Source: Paraburkholderia sp. C35 (GTDB lineage: Bacteria; Pseudomonadota; Gammaproteobacteria; Burkholderiales; Burkholderiaceae). From it: a DNA stretch of 64,000 bases. The notes beneath the pieces were generated by a model. The model was not told where the DNA came from. It did no database searches and worked only from the letters and a program-made list of their open reading frames with translations. This document shows, one piece after another, positions 44,596 to 53,744 of the stretch. The stretch lies in the NCBI RefSeq assembly GCF_003121405.1, contig NZ_QBUY01000038.1:1-64000 (forward strand). Reading direction: 5' to 3'. The first letter of the stretch is position 1; every line of letters starts with the position of its first letter. Both the position numbers and the translations under genes were made by a program.

Positions 44596-46092
44596 ATGAA
44601 GCAGACAGTGCAATCTGCGGACGCGCCGCATGGCAGCAGTCTTTATAACGACGACCTTGCGCCAACAGGCCCCGCGCAGCGCACGTGGAAGTGGTATCAC
44701 TTCGCGGCGCTGTGGGTCGGCATGGTGATGAACATCGCGTCTTATATGCTGGCGGCCGGACTGACCGAAGAGGGCATGTCGCCGTGGCAGGCGGTGGTGA
44801 CGGGGCTGCTTGGCAATCTGATCGTACTGGTGCCGATGCTGCTGATCGGTCATGCGGGCGCGAAGCACGGCATTCCTTACGCGGTGCTGGTGCGGGCGTC
44901 ATTCGGCACGCAGGGCGCGAAACTGCCGGCGTTGCTGCGTGCGATTGTCGCGTGCGGCTGGTATGGCATTCAGACGTGGCTCGGCGGCAGTGCGATCTAC
45001 ACGCTGCTCAACATCCTGACGGGTAACGCGCTGCACGGCGCGGCGCTGCCGTTTCTCGACATCTCGATCGGTCAGCTCGCGTGCTTTCTCGCGTTCTGGG
45101 CCTTGCAGATCTACTTCATCGTGCACGGCACCGATTCGATCCGCTGGCTGGAAAGCTGGTCTGCGCCGATCAAGGTCGTGATGTGCATCGCGCTGGTGTG
45201 GTGGGCGACGTCGAAGGCAGGCGGCGTCGGTTCGATGTTGTCGGCGCCTTCGCAATTCGCACCGGGCGGCAAGAAAGAAGGGCTGTTCTGGGTCACCTTC
45301 TGGCCGGGCCTGACAGCAATGGTTGGCTTCTGGGCGACGCTGGCGCTCAACATTCCCGACTTCACCCGCTTTGCCAGAACGCAGCGCGACCAGATCGTCG
45401 GACAGTCGATTGGTTTGCCCGTGCCGATGGCGTTGCTCTCGGTGATTTCGGTGGTCGTGACGTCGGCGACGGTCGTGATCTACGGCAAAGCGATCTGGGA
45501 CCCGATCGATCTCACGAGCCGTATGACGGGCATTGGCGTCGGCGTCGCGCTGATCATCCTCACGCTCGATACGATGTGCTGCAATCTCGCGGCCAATCTG
45601 GTCGGCCCGGCGTACGACTTTTCGAGCCTGTGGCCGAAGGGCATTTCGTATCGCGCGGGCGGGATGATCACGGCGACCATCGCAATCGTGATGATGCCGT
45701 GGAAGATTCTCGCTACCACGCAGGGTTACATCTTCACGTGGCTGGTCGGCTATTCGGCGTTGCTTGGGCCGGTCGCGGGCATTCTGATGGTCGATTACTT
45801 CTTCATTCGCGGCACGCGGCTCGATCAGCGTGAACTATTCGACGAGAACGGCGAATACAGCTACACGGGCGGCTGGAATATCGCAGCCGTGGTGGCGCTG
45901 CTGGTCGGCGTGCTGCCGAATCTGCCGGGCTTTCTGCATACCGCATTTCCCGCATCGTTTCCCAATGTGCCTGCGTTCCTCAATACGCTCTACACGTATG
46001 CGTGGTTCGTGGGACTGGCGCTCGCATCCATCGTCTACGGCACGTGGATGAAGCTGCGTCGCAGTCCGGGCGCAAGCATGGCGAGTGCATGA
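44596..46092 (+). CDS. NCS1 family nucleobase:cation symporter
   Basis: A 498-residue inner-membrane permease with about twelve hydrophobic segments. NCS1 features include WKWYHFAALWVGMVMNIASY near the N-terminus, YGIQTWLGGSAIY, and NIPDFTRFARTQRDQIVGQS. Given its place between preA and the dihydropyrimidinase, uracil, thymine or hydantoin is the likely substrate. CGGAGA lies upstream. The dihydropyrimidinase ATG is 35 bp past its stop. Confidence 0.9.
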   Translation: MKQTVQSADAPHGSSLYNDDLAPTGPAQRTWKWYHFAALWVGMVMNIASYMLAAGLTEEGMSPWQAVVTGLLGNLIVLVPMLLIGHAGAKHGIPYAVLVRASFGTQGAKLPALLRAIVACGWYGIQTWLGGSAIYTLLNILTGNALHGAALPFLDISIGQLACFLAFWALQIYFIVHGTDSIRWLESWSAPIKVVMCIALVWWATSKAGGVGSMLSAPSQFAPGGKKEGLFWVTFWPGLTAMVGFWATLALNIPDFTRFARTQRDQIVGQSIGLPVPMALLSVISVVVTSATVVIYGKAIWDPIDLTSRMTGIGVGVALIILTLDTMCCNLAANLVGPAYDFSSLWPKGISYRAGGMITATIAIVMMPWKILATTQGYIFTWLVGYSALLGPVAGILMVDYFFIRGTRLDQRELFDENGEYSYTGGWNIAAVVALLVGVLPNLPGFLHTAFPASFPNVPAFLNTLYTYAWFVGLALASIVYGTWMKLRRSPGASMASA

Positions 46093-46126
46093 GCGGACGA
46101 TTGAACATTTGACGGAGGAGGCACGC

Positions 46127-47578
46127 ATGACAACCCTGATTCGCGGCGGCACAGTAATCGATGCGGACCGCACGTACAGAGCCGACGTGTTGATCGCGGA
46201 CCCGCAGGACGGCGGCGCGATCCTGCAGATCGAGCGCACGATCGAGCCACCTGCCGGTGCGAACATCGTCGATGCGCATGATCAGTATGTGATGCCTGGC
46301 GGCATCGATCCGCATACGCACATGGAACTGCCCTTCATGGGCACGACCGCGAGTGACGATTTCTATACGGGCACGGCGGCGGGACTATCGGGCGGCACGA
46401 CGAGCATCATCGACTTCGTGATTCCAAGCCCGAAACAGCCGCTAATGGACGCGTTCAAGGAATGGCGCGGCTGGGCGGAAAAAGCCTCCGCTGATTACGG
46501 CTTCCACGTGGCCGTGACGTGGTGGGACGATTCCGTCTACAAAGATATGGGCACGTTGGTGCATGAGCATGCCGTATCGAGCTTCAAGCACTTCATGGCC
46601 TACAAGAACGCGATCATGGCCGACGATGAAGTACTGGTGAACAGCTTCTCGCGTTCGCTCGAACTCGGCGCGCTGCCCACGGTGCTCGCTGAGAACGGCG
46701 AACTCGTGTTCCAGTTGCAGAAGCAACTACTCGCGAAAGGCTTCAGGGGGCCTGAGGCACATCCGCTGTCACGCCCGCCCGAAGTAGAAGGCGAGGCGGC
46801 CAATCGCGCGATCCGCATTGCGCAGGTGCTGGGCGTGCCGGTTTATATCGTGCACGTCTCTGCGAAAGAGGCAGTCGAAGCGATTTCGCGCGCGCGCAAT
46901 GAAGGTCAGCGCGTATTCGGCGAAGTGCTGCCAGGGCATCTGGTGATCGACGAAGCGGTGTATCGCGATCCCGACTGGACGCGTGCCGCCGCGCATGTGA
47001 TGAGTCCGCCGTTCCGCACGAGCGAGCATCGCGAGGCCTTGTGGCGTGGTCTGCAATCGGGCCAGTTGCATACGACAGCAACCGATCACTGCGTATTCTG
47101 CGCGTCGCAAAAGGCGATGGGCCGTGAGGACTTCACGAAGATCCCGAATGGTTGCGGCGGTGTGGAAGACCGGATGTCCGTACTATGGCATGAAGGCGTG
47201 AACAAAGGGCGCATCACGCCGAATGAATTTGTGCGGATCACGTCGGCGAATGCCGCGCAGATTTTCAACCTTTATCCACGCAAAGGCGCCGTGCAGATCG
47301 GCGCAGACGCGGATCTCGTCATCTGGGATCCGGCGGCAACGAAGACGATCTCGGTGAACGCGCATCATCAGAAGGTCGACTTCAACGTGTTCGAAGGGAT
47401 GACGGTGCAGGGCGTCGCCACGCATACGTTCACACGCGGCGCGCACGCGTGGGCCGACGGCGACCTGCGTGCGCAGCGCGGCGCGGGGCAATACCTGAAG
47501 CGCCCGCCGAACGCCGCTTACTATGATGCCGTGCGGGTCGCGAACAAGCTGAAGGAGCCGCATCCCGTCGAACGCTGA
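46127..47578 (+). CDS. hydA: Dihydropyrimidinase (D-hydantoinase)
   Basis: A 483-residue cyclic amidohydrolase that opens dihydrouracil or dihydrothymine to the N-carbamoyl-beta-amino acid. The metal site is visible as GGIDPHTHMELPFMGT (HxH), SFKHFMAYKNAIM (carboxylated Lys in FMAYK), YIVHVSAKEAVEAI and TTATDHCVF (Asp). GGAGGAG lies six bases before ATG 46127; an ATG at 46085 would overlap the permease end and is less likely. A strong terminator follows, so this is the last gene of the operon. Confidence 0.94.
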   Translation: MTTLIRGGTVIDADRTYRADVLIADPQDGGAILQIERTIEPPAGANIVDAHDQYVMPGGIDPHTHMELPFMGTTASDDFYTGTAAGLSGGTTSIIDFVIPSPKQPLMDAFKEWRGWAEKASADYGFHVAVTWWDDSVYKDMGTLVHEHAVSSFKHFMAYKNAIMADDEVLVNSFSRSLELGALPTVLAENGELVFQLQKQLLAKGFRGPEAHPLSRPPEVEGEAANRAIRIAQVLGVPVYIVHVSAKEAVEAISRARNEGQRVFGEVLPGHLVIDEAVYRDPDWTRAAAHVMSPPFRTSEHREALWRGLQSGQLHTTATDHCVFCASQKAMGREDFTKIPNGCGGVEDRMSVLWHEGVNKGRITPNEFVRITSANAAQIFNLYPRKGAVQIGADADLVIWDPAATKTISVNAHHQKVDFNVFEGMTVQGVATHTFTRGAHAWADGDLRAQRGAGQYLKRPPNAAYYDAVRVANKLKEPHPVER

Positions 47579-47605
47579 TTGCGCCTATCGCGTCAGGGCA
47601 TGCAT

Positions 47606-47650
47606 GGCCGCTCCCGCTTTTTCACGGCGGGAGCGGCCGTTTTCGTTTTC
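47606..47650 (+). terminator. Terminator of the pyrimidine catabolic operon
   Basis: The perfect 12-bp stem GGCCGCTCCCGC / GCGGGAGCGGCC is followed by GTTTTCGTTTT, 28 bp after the hydA stop. Confidence 0.88.
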
Positions 47651-47930
47651 GGGTATGCTTGCGCGCCTTGCTGCAGGCGGGCACGGACTCGGCACGACCC
47701 GGACAGGCCGTCAGGCCCCATGCCCTGCAAGGGTTCGGCGCGCCCCCGTATACTTGCGCATTGCCAACCTTGGCATTTCGGTCTAGTTTATTCCGCCTCG
47801 GCATATACATAAGCCTTCTAATGCGTTGTGGAAATAAGGACCGTTTGCTACAGTCCGCCCACGCTGCCGGACGGGTGTTCCTGCAGATAAAACGCAAAAC
47901 CGGACAAAACGAACCTCGGAGCACAACCCT
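47651..47930 (+). promoter_or_regulatory. Upstream region of the amino-acid ABC operon
   Basis: No gene seen. The part from about 47790 to 47850 is AT-rich for this genome (CATATACATAAGCC, GGAAATAAGGACC) and probably holds the promoter, but no clear -35/-10 pair was found. Confidence 0.35.
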
Positions 47931-48713
47931 ATGAAGTCGATTCGATCCCTGCTGCTGAGCGGCCTGCTGCAAGTCGCCACGGCGACGGCCGCATTCGCCG
48001 CCGACGACCTCGCCAAGATCAAGTCCGCCGGCGCCTTCAAGGTCGGCACGGAAGGCACCTACGCGCCGTTCACGTTCCACGATGCGTCGAACCAGCTGAC
48101 GGGCTTCGACGTCGAAATCGCCCGCGCGATCGCAGCGAAGCTGGGCGTGAAGGCCGAGTTCGTCGAAGGCAAGTGGGATGGCCTGATCGCCGGTCTCGAC
48201 GCCAACCGCTACGACGCCGTGATCAACGAAGTGGCCGTCACGGACGCGCGCAAGCAGAAGTACGACTTCTCGGACCCGTATATCGTGTCGCATGCAGCGC
48301 TGATCGTGCGTTCGGACAACAACGCGATCAAGGGCTTCGACGATCTGAAGGGCAAGAAGTCGGCCAATACGCTGACCAGCAACTTCGGCAAGATCGCCAC
48401 GGCGCACGGCGCGGAAGTGATCCCCGTGCAAGGTTTCAACGAATCGATCGATCTGCTGACCTCGGGCCGCGTCGATGCAACCGTCAACGATTCGCTGTCG
48501 TTCCTCGACTTCAAGAAGCACAAGCCGGACGCGAAGGTGAAGATCGCTGCCATCGATACGTCGTCGGATAGCTCGGACCATTCGGCTGTGCTGATCCGCA
48601 AGGGCAATCCTGAACTGCAGGCCGCGATCAACAAGGCACTGGCCGAGATCAAGGCGGACGGCACGTACGCGAAGATCTCCGAAAAGTACTTCGGTAAAGA
48701 CGTTTCCAAGTAA
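47931..48713 (+). CDS. Amino-acid (cystine-type) ABC transporter substrate-binding protein
   Basis: A 260-residue periplasmic binding protein with a signal peptide (MKSIRSLLLSGLLQVATATA, cleavage after AFA). The SBP family 3 core follows: GTEGTYAPFTFHDASNQLTG, FVEGKWDGLIAGLDANRYD and TDARKQKYDFSDPYI. The EGTYAPF and KWDGLIA blocks resemble the cystine-binding protein FliY/TcyA, so cystine is the best guess. GGAG precedes the ATG. First of a three-gene importer operon. Confidence 0.88.
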   Translation: MKSIRSLLLSGLLQVATATAAFAADDLAKIKSAGAFKVGTEGTYAPFTFHDASNQLTGFDVEIARAIAAKLGVKAEFVEGKWDGLIAGLDANRYDAVINEVAVTDARKQKYDFSDPYIVSHAALIVRSDNNAIKGFDDLKGKKSANTLTSNFGKIATAHGAEVIPVQGFNESIDLLTSGRVDATVNDSLSFLDFKKHKPDAKVKIAAIDTSSDSSDHSAVLIRKGNPELQAAINKALAEIKADGTYAKISEKYFGKDVSK

Positions 48714-48734
48714 GAACAAAGGCGAGCCTGAATC

Positions 48735-49412
48735 ATGCCTGCATGGTTGCACCTGATGGGTGACTCACTGTGGCCGCTGCTGTATGCGGGCCTCGTGTTC
48801 ACCGTGCCGTTGACGCTCGTGTCGTTTGCGATCGGCATCGCGCTCGCGTTCATCGTCGCGCTGGTCCGGCTGTTCGGGCCGGGCTGGTCGGTGGCGATCG
48901 TGCGCTTCTATGTCTGGCTGTTTCGCGGCTCGCCGCTGCTGGTCCAGCTGTTCGTCATCTTCTATGGCCTGCCGAACGTCGGGATCGTGCTCGATCCGCT
49001 GACGGCGGCCATCATCGGTTTCTCGCTGAACGTCGGCGCGTATAACTCGGAAGTGATCCGTGGCGTGATCGAGTCGATCCCGAAAGGGCAGTGGGAAGCC
49101 GCGTATTCGATGGGCATGACGCGCGCGCAGGCACTGCGTCGCGCGATCCTGCCGCAGGCGGCGCGCGTCGCGCTGCCGCCGCTGTCGAACTCGTTTATCG
49201 CGCTGGTCAAGGACACGTCGCTGGCCGCCGTGCTGACCGTGCCGGAAATTTTCCAGGCCGCACAGCGCATCGCGTCGGTGACGTACGAGCCGCTCATTCT
49301 TTACACGGAAGCCGCGCTGATCTATCTGGTGTTCAGTTCGGTGCTGTCGTCCGCGCAGGTGCGTCTCGAGCGTCGCTTCGGCCGTCACGCGCTTTTCACA
49401 TCGGGTAACTGA
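48735..49412 (+). CDS. Amino-acid ABC transporter permease
   Basis: A 225-residue inner-membrane permease of the HisM/YecS type with about five hydrophobic segments. The EAA loop is seen as EAAYSMGMTRAQALRRAILP, and VWLFRGSPLLVQLFVIFYG is also family-typical. It lies 21 bp after the binding-protein gene and 3 bp before the ATPase gene. Confidence 0.92.
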   Translation: MPAWLHLMGDSLWPLLYAGLVFTVPLTLVSFAIGIALAFIVALVRLFGPGWSVAIVRFYVWLFRGSPLLVQLFVIFYGLPNVGIVLDPLTAAIIGFSLNVGAYNSEVIRGVIESIPKGQWEAAYSMGMTRAQALRRAILPQAARVALPPLSNSFIALVKDTSLAAVLTVPEIFQAAQRIASVTYEPLILYTEAALIYLVFSSVLSSAQVRLERRFGRHALFTSGN

Positions 49413-49415
49413 ACG

Positions 49416-50183
49416 ATGATCCGCCTCGACAAAATCGAAAAGTATTTCGGCGATCATCGCGTGCTGAACAGCGTCGATCTCGCGCTCGCGCAAGGCAACG
49501 TGACGGCGCTGATCGGGCCGTCGGGCAGCGGCAAAAGTACGCTGCTGCGCTGCGTGAACCTGCTCGAAGTGCCGGAAGCGGGTTCGCTCGAATTGGGCGA
49601 TCAGCGCATCGAGTTCAGCCGCACGGAGAAGCCGTCGAAGGAAGCCGTGCTGGCAATGCGCCGCCGCACAGGCATGGTGTTCCAGAACTTTCAGCTGTTC
49701 CCGCATCGCACCGTGATCGAAAACGTGATGGAAGGTCTCATCACCGTGCAGAAATGGGATCGCGAACGGGCGCGCGTGCGCGCGCTCGAACTGCTGGAGA
49801 AGGTCGGTATCGCGCACAAGGCGGATGCGTGGCCCGTCACGCTGTCGGGCGGCCAGCAGCAGCGCGTGGCGATTGCGCGCGCGCTCGCGCCGTCGCCGGA
49901 AGTGCTGCTGTGCGACGAGCCGACCTCCGCGCTCGATCCGGGCCTCGCGGCCGAAGTGGTCGAAGTGCTACGCCAGCTCGCAAAGGAAGGCATGACGATG
50001 CTGATGGCGCCGCACGATTTGCGGCTCGCGGCATCGATTGCGCGTAATGTGGTGTTTCTGAGCAACGGCTCGATCGTCGAGCAGGGCCATTCGCGCGATA
50101 TTTTCACCCGGCCCAAACAGCCGGAACCGGCGAGCTTCGTGTCGACCTTGACGCAAACCCTGCCCGACAACTGGGAAGACTGA
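49416..50183 (+). CDS. Amino-acid ABC transporter ATP-binding protein
   Basis: A 255-residue ABC ATPase. Walker A is GPSGSGKSTLLRCVNLLE, Q-loop is GMVFQNFQLFPHRTV, signature is LSGGQQQRVAIARALAP, Walker B is VLLCDEPTSALDP. The H-loop position reads MAPHDLRLAAS, where many relatives have VTHE; the His itself is kept. It completes the importer. A GGCGCC-CGCG-GGCGCC hairpin after it has no real T-run. Confidence 0.93.
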   Translation: MIRLDKIEKYFGDHRVLNSVDLALAQGNVTALIGPSGSGKSTLLRCVNLLEVPEAGSLELGDQRIEFSRTEKPSKEAVLAMRRRTGMVFQNFQLFPHRTVIENVMEGLITVQKWDRERARVRALELLEKVGIAHKADAWPVTLSGGQQQRVAIARALAPSPEVLLCDEPTSALDPGLAAEVVEVLRQLAKEGMTMLMAPHDLRLAASIARNVVFLSNGSIVEQGHSRDIFTRPKQPEPASFVSTLTQTLPDNWED

Positions 50184-50319
50184 CGGCTGCTGTTCATACC
50201 TTGCTGCCCCTGACGAAACGGCGCCCGCGGGCGCCTTTGTCCGTTCCGAGGGGCCGCCCTTCATGCCCGGCGCCGACGGCTACGCTACAATGGCCGTCGC
50301 CCTGAATGATGGAATATCG

Positions 50320-50766
50320 ATGAAGATCCGCACTCCTGTTATCGCATGCTGCATGGTCGCCGCCGCCTTGTCCGCGGGGTGCGCGGCCGTGTACAAAAAC
50401 ACCAGTGCGTGCGAACAGGCCATGCGGCAGTCGGCGAGCGAGTTGTCCGCAGCCGACACGCTGCAGATCACGCACGCGGGCGCTGCCATCCACGGCAGCC
50501 GTGTGGTGGTGGAAGGCACGCTTGCCCATCCGCAGACTGCGTCGGAAGCGGCTGTCGCCAAGGCGCCCAACACCAACATCATCGAAGCGGGGCTGCTGGC
50601 GCCCCTCACGGCCGCCTTCGCCAGATCGGGGCCGCAGAAGACCGCGGTGCCCGCTGCGGCGGAATGCACGTACGACGCGAGCGGTCAGACCTCGTTCCGC
50701 TGGCTCGCGCCCGCGCGGCTCGTGAAGGACACCGCGCCAGCCGACGAGTCGCACTCCGACGAGTAA
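50320..50766 (+). CDS. Putative lipoprotein
   Basis: A 148-residue protein with a signal peptide and lipobox (MKIRTPVIACCMVAAALSAG, then CAAVYKN; the Cys after LSAG is the likely lipidation site). The mature part contains SHG-free Ala-rich sequence with GSRVVVEGTLAHPQTA and two later Cys-containing blocks. GGA lies upstream of ATG 50320; the longer frame from 50263 lacks support. Function unknown. Confidence 0.7.
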   Translation: MKIRTPVIACCMVAAALSAGCAAVYKNTSACEQAMRQSASELSAADTLQITHAGAAIHGSRVVVEGTLAHPQTASEAAVAKAPNTNIIEAGLLAPLTAAFARSGPQKTAVPAAAECTYDASGQTSFRWLAPARLVKDTAPADESHSDE

Positions 50767-50895
50767 GCCACGCCTCACCCGCGCTGCGTCCGGTCGCAGC
50801 GCGCCGTTGCCGTGAGCCACGTGCTGCCTGCACGCGCTGCCGCGAATGCACCGTGCTACGATTTCTGCGTGCAATGCAGATGTCAGGAGGGCAGC

Positions 50896-51126
50896 ATGGA
50901 CGGCTTCGTCAGACATCAGATTGAAGGCGCATCCGTCGATATCGACGTGGTGCCCGTCACGCCGCGCGGCTAGTGCGCGCGTTTTCGCATCTTCCGCGAT
51001 GCTGCCGACAAACCGGAATGGCATCAGGTCCATGTGTCGGGCTGCGTGTTCGACACCCCCGAAGAAGCCGAGGAAGCTGCGCGTTCGATGGCGCTCGAAA
51101 AGGTGCTCGCGGCGGGCGGTTCCTGA
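50896..51126 (+). pseudogene. Small protein gene interrupted by an in-frame TAG
   Basis: A perfect AGGAGG lies five bases before ATG 50896. The frame reads MDGFVRHQIEGASVDIDVVP then VTPRG, TAG (50971-50973), then CARFRIFRDAADKPEWHQVH continuing VSGCVFDTPEEAEEAARSMA to TGA at 51124. Both parts show the same GC3-rich codon use and the second part is clearly protein-like (an amphipathic helix at the end). A single substitution of a sense codon to TAG is the simplest reading; sequencing error or amber readthrough are alternatives. I do not recognise the family. Confidence 0.6.
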
Positions 51127-51541
51127 CGCGGATGTCCTTTGCTGCGTCCGCAGCGTGGCGCGCGATTGCCTTCACTGTCGCGCCAGCCAGCACGCGCACC
51201 CGTTTGCTTTCTCCAGTCTATGTCGATCGAACAATTCCTACTTTGGGAGTTTTCTTGTATTGACGCGTGCACCGTCTCCGTAGGATTTGCCTGTCGTAAC
51301 CGACATCGATGAAGTGTCGGTACGTAGGAGGCAGTCTTGCGGATCAGGCGGTCATCGTTCATCGAATCGCACGTTCAATATGATTCGGTATCCGAAGTGA
51401 AAAGCCCGTATCGCGCTTGATGCCATGTCTTGGGGAGAGAAGTCGTTTTCCGTAGCAAGGTTTTGGATGATCAATGTGCAGAGCGTAGCAAGTGTGGGGC
51501 GTCAGCCGGTTTCTTCGCTGCAGCTTCGTGAGGACTGGCGT

Positions 51542-53671
51542 ATGGGCCGCCGCGGATATGCGGGCATGGCAGTCGCGGTGGGTCTGGGCTCCATGATATG
51601 GGGCCCGCAAACGGCGCGGGCTGTTCCCGTCACCGACTACATCGCGGTGAGCAACAATGTGATGGCGGGCTCGCCGACCACGGCAACGAACGATCTAAAC
51701 ACGATGGCCATTGGTCCGTCCGCTAACGCGTCGGGGGACTCGGCGCTGGCCGTGGGGGCCGGGGCGGGCGCGAGCCGCGCGGGAGCGACGGCAATCGGCA
51801 CGCGCACGGCCGCACTGGGGCTGAGTTCGGTGGCGCTCGGCTATACCGCGTCGACAGGTTTCGGTGCGACCCGGGCGGTGTCGATCGGTTATATGTCGGA
51901 CGCGGAAGGCGTCGATTCGCTTGGGTTCGGCGCGATGTCGATGGCCTTGGCAGACCGTTCGCTCGCGTTCGGCGTCAATGCCTACACGGGAAAGTCAGCC
52001 ATCGACGCGCTGGCGTTCGGTTCGAATGCGAGCGCAGTGGCAAGTGGCGCCGTTGCGCTCGGCGCGAATGCGACGGCAGATCGTGCGAACACGGTGTCGG
52101 TCGGCAATAGCGCGGTGCAACGTCAGATCGTCAATCTTGCGGCGGGCACGGCGGACACGGATGCCGTCAACGTCGGGCAATTGCGCAATGCGGTGTCAGC
52201 GGGTATCGGGGACGCGGTGATGTACGACTCGTCCGCGCACGACGCCGTGACATTGGGCGGCACGAATGCGAGCGTGCCCGTACGGCTTGGCAACGTGGCC
52301 AACGGCGCGGTCGATGCCGCTAGTCTGGACGCGATCAATGGCAGCCAGCTGCATGGCCTGGGCTCGAGCGTCGCGTCGGCGCTGGGCGGCGGTGCGTCAG
52401 TGGCGGCAGACGGCACGATCGTCGCGCCGACGTATAGCGTGGGCGGCAGCGTGTTCCGGAACGTGGGCGATGCGCTCGGCAACCTCGATGGCCGGGTCAC
52501 GAGCAATACGAACGCGATCAACGACCTGAACGTCGCGCTCGGCAACGTGATCAACAACGGTGTCGAGCCGCGCTATTTCCACGCCAGTTCCACACTTGCC
52601 GACGCATTGGCAACGGGACCGGAATCGGTCGCGATAGGCGGGGGCGCGCAGGCGGCGTTCTCCAACTCGGTCGCGCTCGGATCGAACGCGGTGGCTGATC
52701 GCGCCAATTCGGTGTCGGTCGGCTCGGCGGGCAACGAACGGCAAATCACTCATGTGGCTGCCGGCACGGCCGACACGGATGCCGTCAACGTCGCGCAGTT
52801 GAAGCAGGCTGGCCTGGTCGACGGTAATGGCAATGTGACGAGCGCGGTGGTTTATGACAGCGCAGGCGGTCAGGTCAACTACTCGAGCGTTACGCTCGGG
52901 CAGGGCGTGGCTGGCGGGACAGGCATTCACAATCTGGCCGATGGCGTAGTGGCTAGCGACGCCGTCAACCTCGGTCAACTGAACGACGCGATGAGCCGGA
53001 TCACCAATGCGCAAGCTGCATCGTCGCCGTTTGTGAACGTGACGGGCGACACGGCGACAGAAGCCGCGTCGGCCAATGGCACACACGCCACGTCAGTGGG
53101 CGCTGCCGCCGTGGCCAATGCCGATCAGGCGACGGCGCTGGGTGGTGGCGCGCAATCGAACGGCACGGCAGCGACCGCCATCGGCGCACAGGCCGTTGCC
53201 AAAGTGGCGAACGCCTCAGCATTTGGCGCGGGCAGCCAGGCGGTCGCCAGCGGTGCGGTGGCGTTGGGCGCGGGGTCAGTCGCAGATCGCGCGAACACGG
53301 TTTCGGTTGGTCAGGCGGGCGGCGAGCGGCAGATTGTCAACGTCGCGCCGGGCACGCAGGGCACCGACGCCGTCAACCTGAATCAGCTTAACTCCGCCGT
53401 CAATCAGGCTAACCAGTCTATTCAGGATCTCGACCGAAGCACGCGGAAAGGCATTGCGTCCGCGTCGGCGCTGCAAATCGTCACGCCGTATCTGCCCGGA
53501 CGCACCACGCTCAATGCGGGTGTCGCCGGGTATCGTGGTCAAGCGGCGTTTGGGCTGGGCGTGTCGCGCTGGAACGAGAAGGGGACGATCAATCTGAATG
53601 CAGGGGTGGCATCGTCGGGTAGCAACAGTACGATTGTCCGCGCGGGCATCGGCATCGTGCTTGGCAACTGA
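51542..53671 (+). CDS. Trimeric autotransporter adhesin (YadA/Hia-like)
   Basis: A 709-residue surface adhesin. The signal peptide is MGRRGYAGMAVAVGLGSMIW ending TARA. The passenger has many head repeats of the type SGAVALGANATADRANTVSV and neck motifs (GTADTDAVNVGQLRNAV appears three times in variants). A short coiled stalk (NQANQSIQDLDRSTRKGIA) and the C-terminal YadA anchor (SALQIVTPYLPGRTTLNAGV to GIGIVLGN) follow. GAGGA lies seven bases before ATG 51542; in-frame ATGs at 51425 and 51467 would give a longer leader, but that stretch lacks typical codon use. It probably mediates adhesion or aggregation. Confidence 0.88.
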   Translation: MGRRGYAGMAVAVGLGSMIWGPQTARAVPVTDYIAVSNNVMAGSPTTATNDLNTMAIGPSANASGDSALAVGAGAGASRAGATAIGTRTAALGLSSVALGYTASTGFGATRAVSIGYMSDAEGVDSLGFGAMSMALADRSLAFGVNAYTGKSAIDALAFGSNASAVASGAVALGANATADRANTVSVGNSAVQRQIVNLAAGTADTDAVNVGQLRNAVSAGIGDAVMYDSSAHDAVTLGGTNASVPVRLGNVANGAVDAASLDAINGSQLHGLGSSVASALGGGASVAADGTIVAPTYSVGGSVFRNVGDALGNLDGRVTSNTNAINDLNVALGNVINNGVEPRYFHASSTLADALATGPESVAIGGGAQAAFSNSVALGSNAVADRANSVSVGSAGNERQITHVAAGTADTDAVNVAQLKQAGLVDGNGNVTSAVVYDSAGGQVNYSSVTLGQGVAGGTGIHNLADGVVASDAVNLGQLNDAMSRITNAQAASSPFVNVTGDTATEAASANGTHATSVGAAAVANADQATALGGGAQSNGTAATAIGAQAVAKVANASAFGAGSQAVASGAVALGAGSVADRANTVSVGQAGGERQIVNVAPGTQGTDAVNLNQLNSAVNQANQSIQDLDRSTRKGIASASALQIVTPYLPGRTTLNAGVAGYRGQAAFGLGVSRWNEKGTINLNAGVASSGSNSTIVRAGIGIVLGN

Positions 53672-53744
53672 TTCTGCCGGAGCGGGCGCGGGTGGCTGTT
53701 GTCGGCACCCGCGCGCAATGTCCACGTATTGCGTGGCAATCACC

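Noticed and set aside
50220..50236. GGCGCC-CGCG-GGCGCC hairpin after the ABC operon as terminator
   Set aside because: Only TTTGT follows and the loop is itself self-complementary; too weak to call.
51425..51541. N-terminal extension of the trimeric autotransporter
   Set aside because: No ESPR-like sequence, weak ribosome site and atypical codons; ATG 51542 has a good Shine-Dalgarno and a normal signal peptide.
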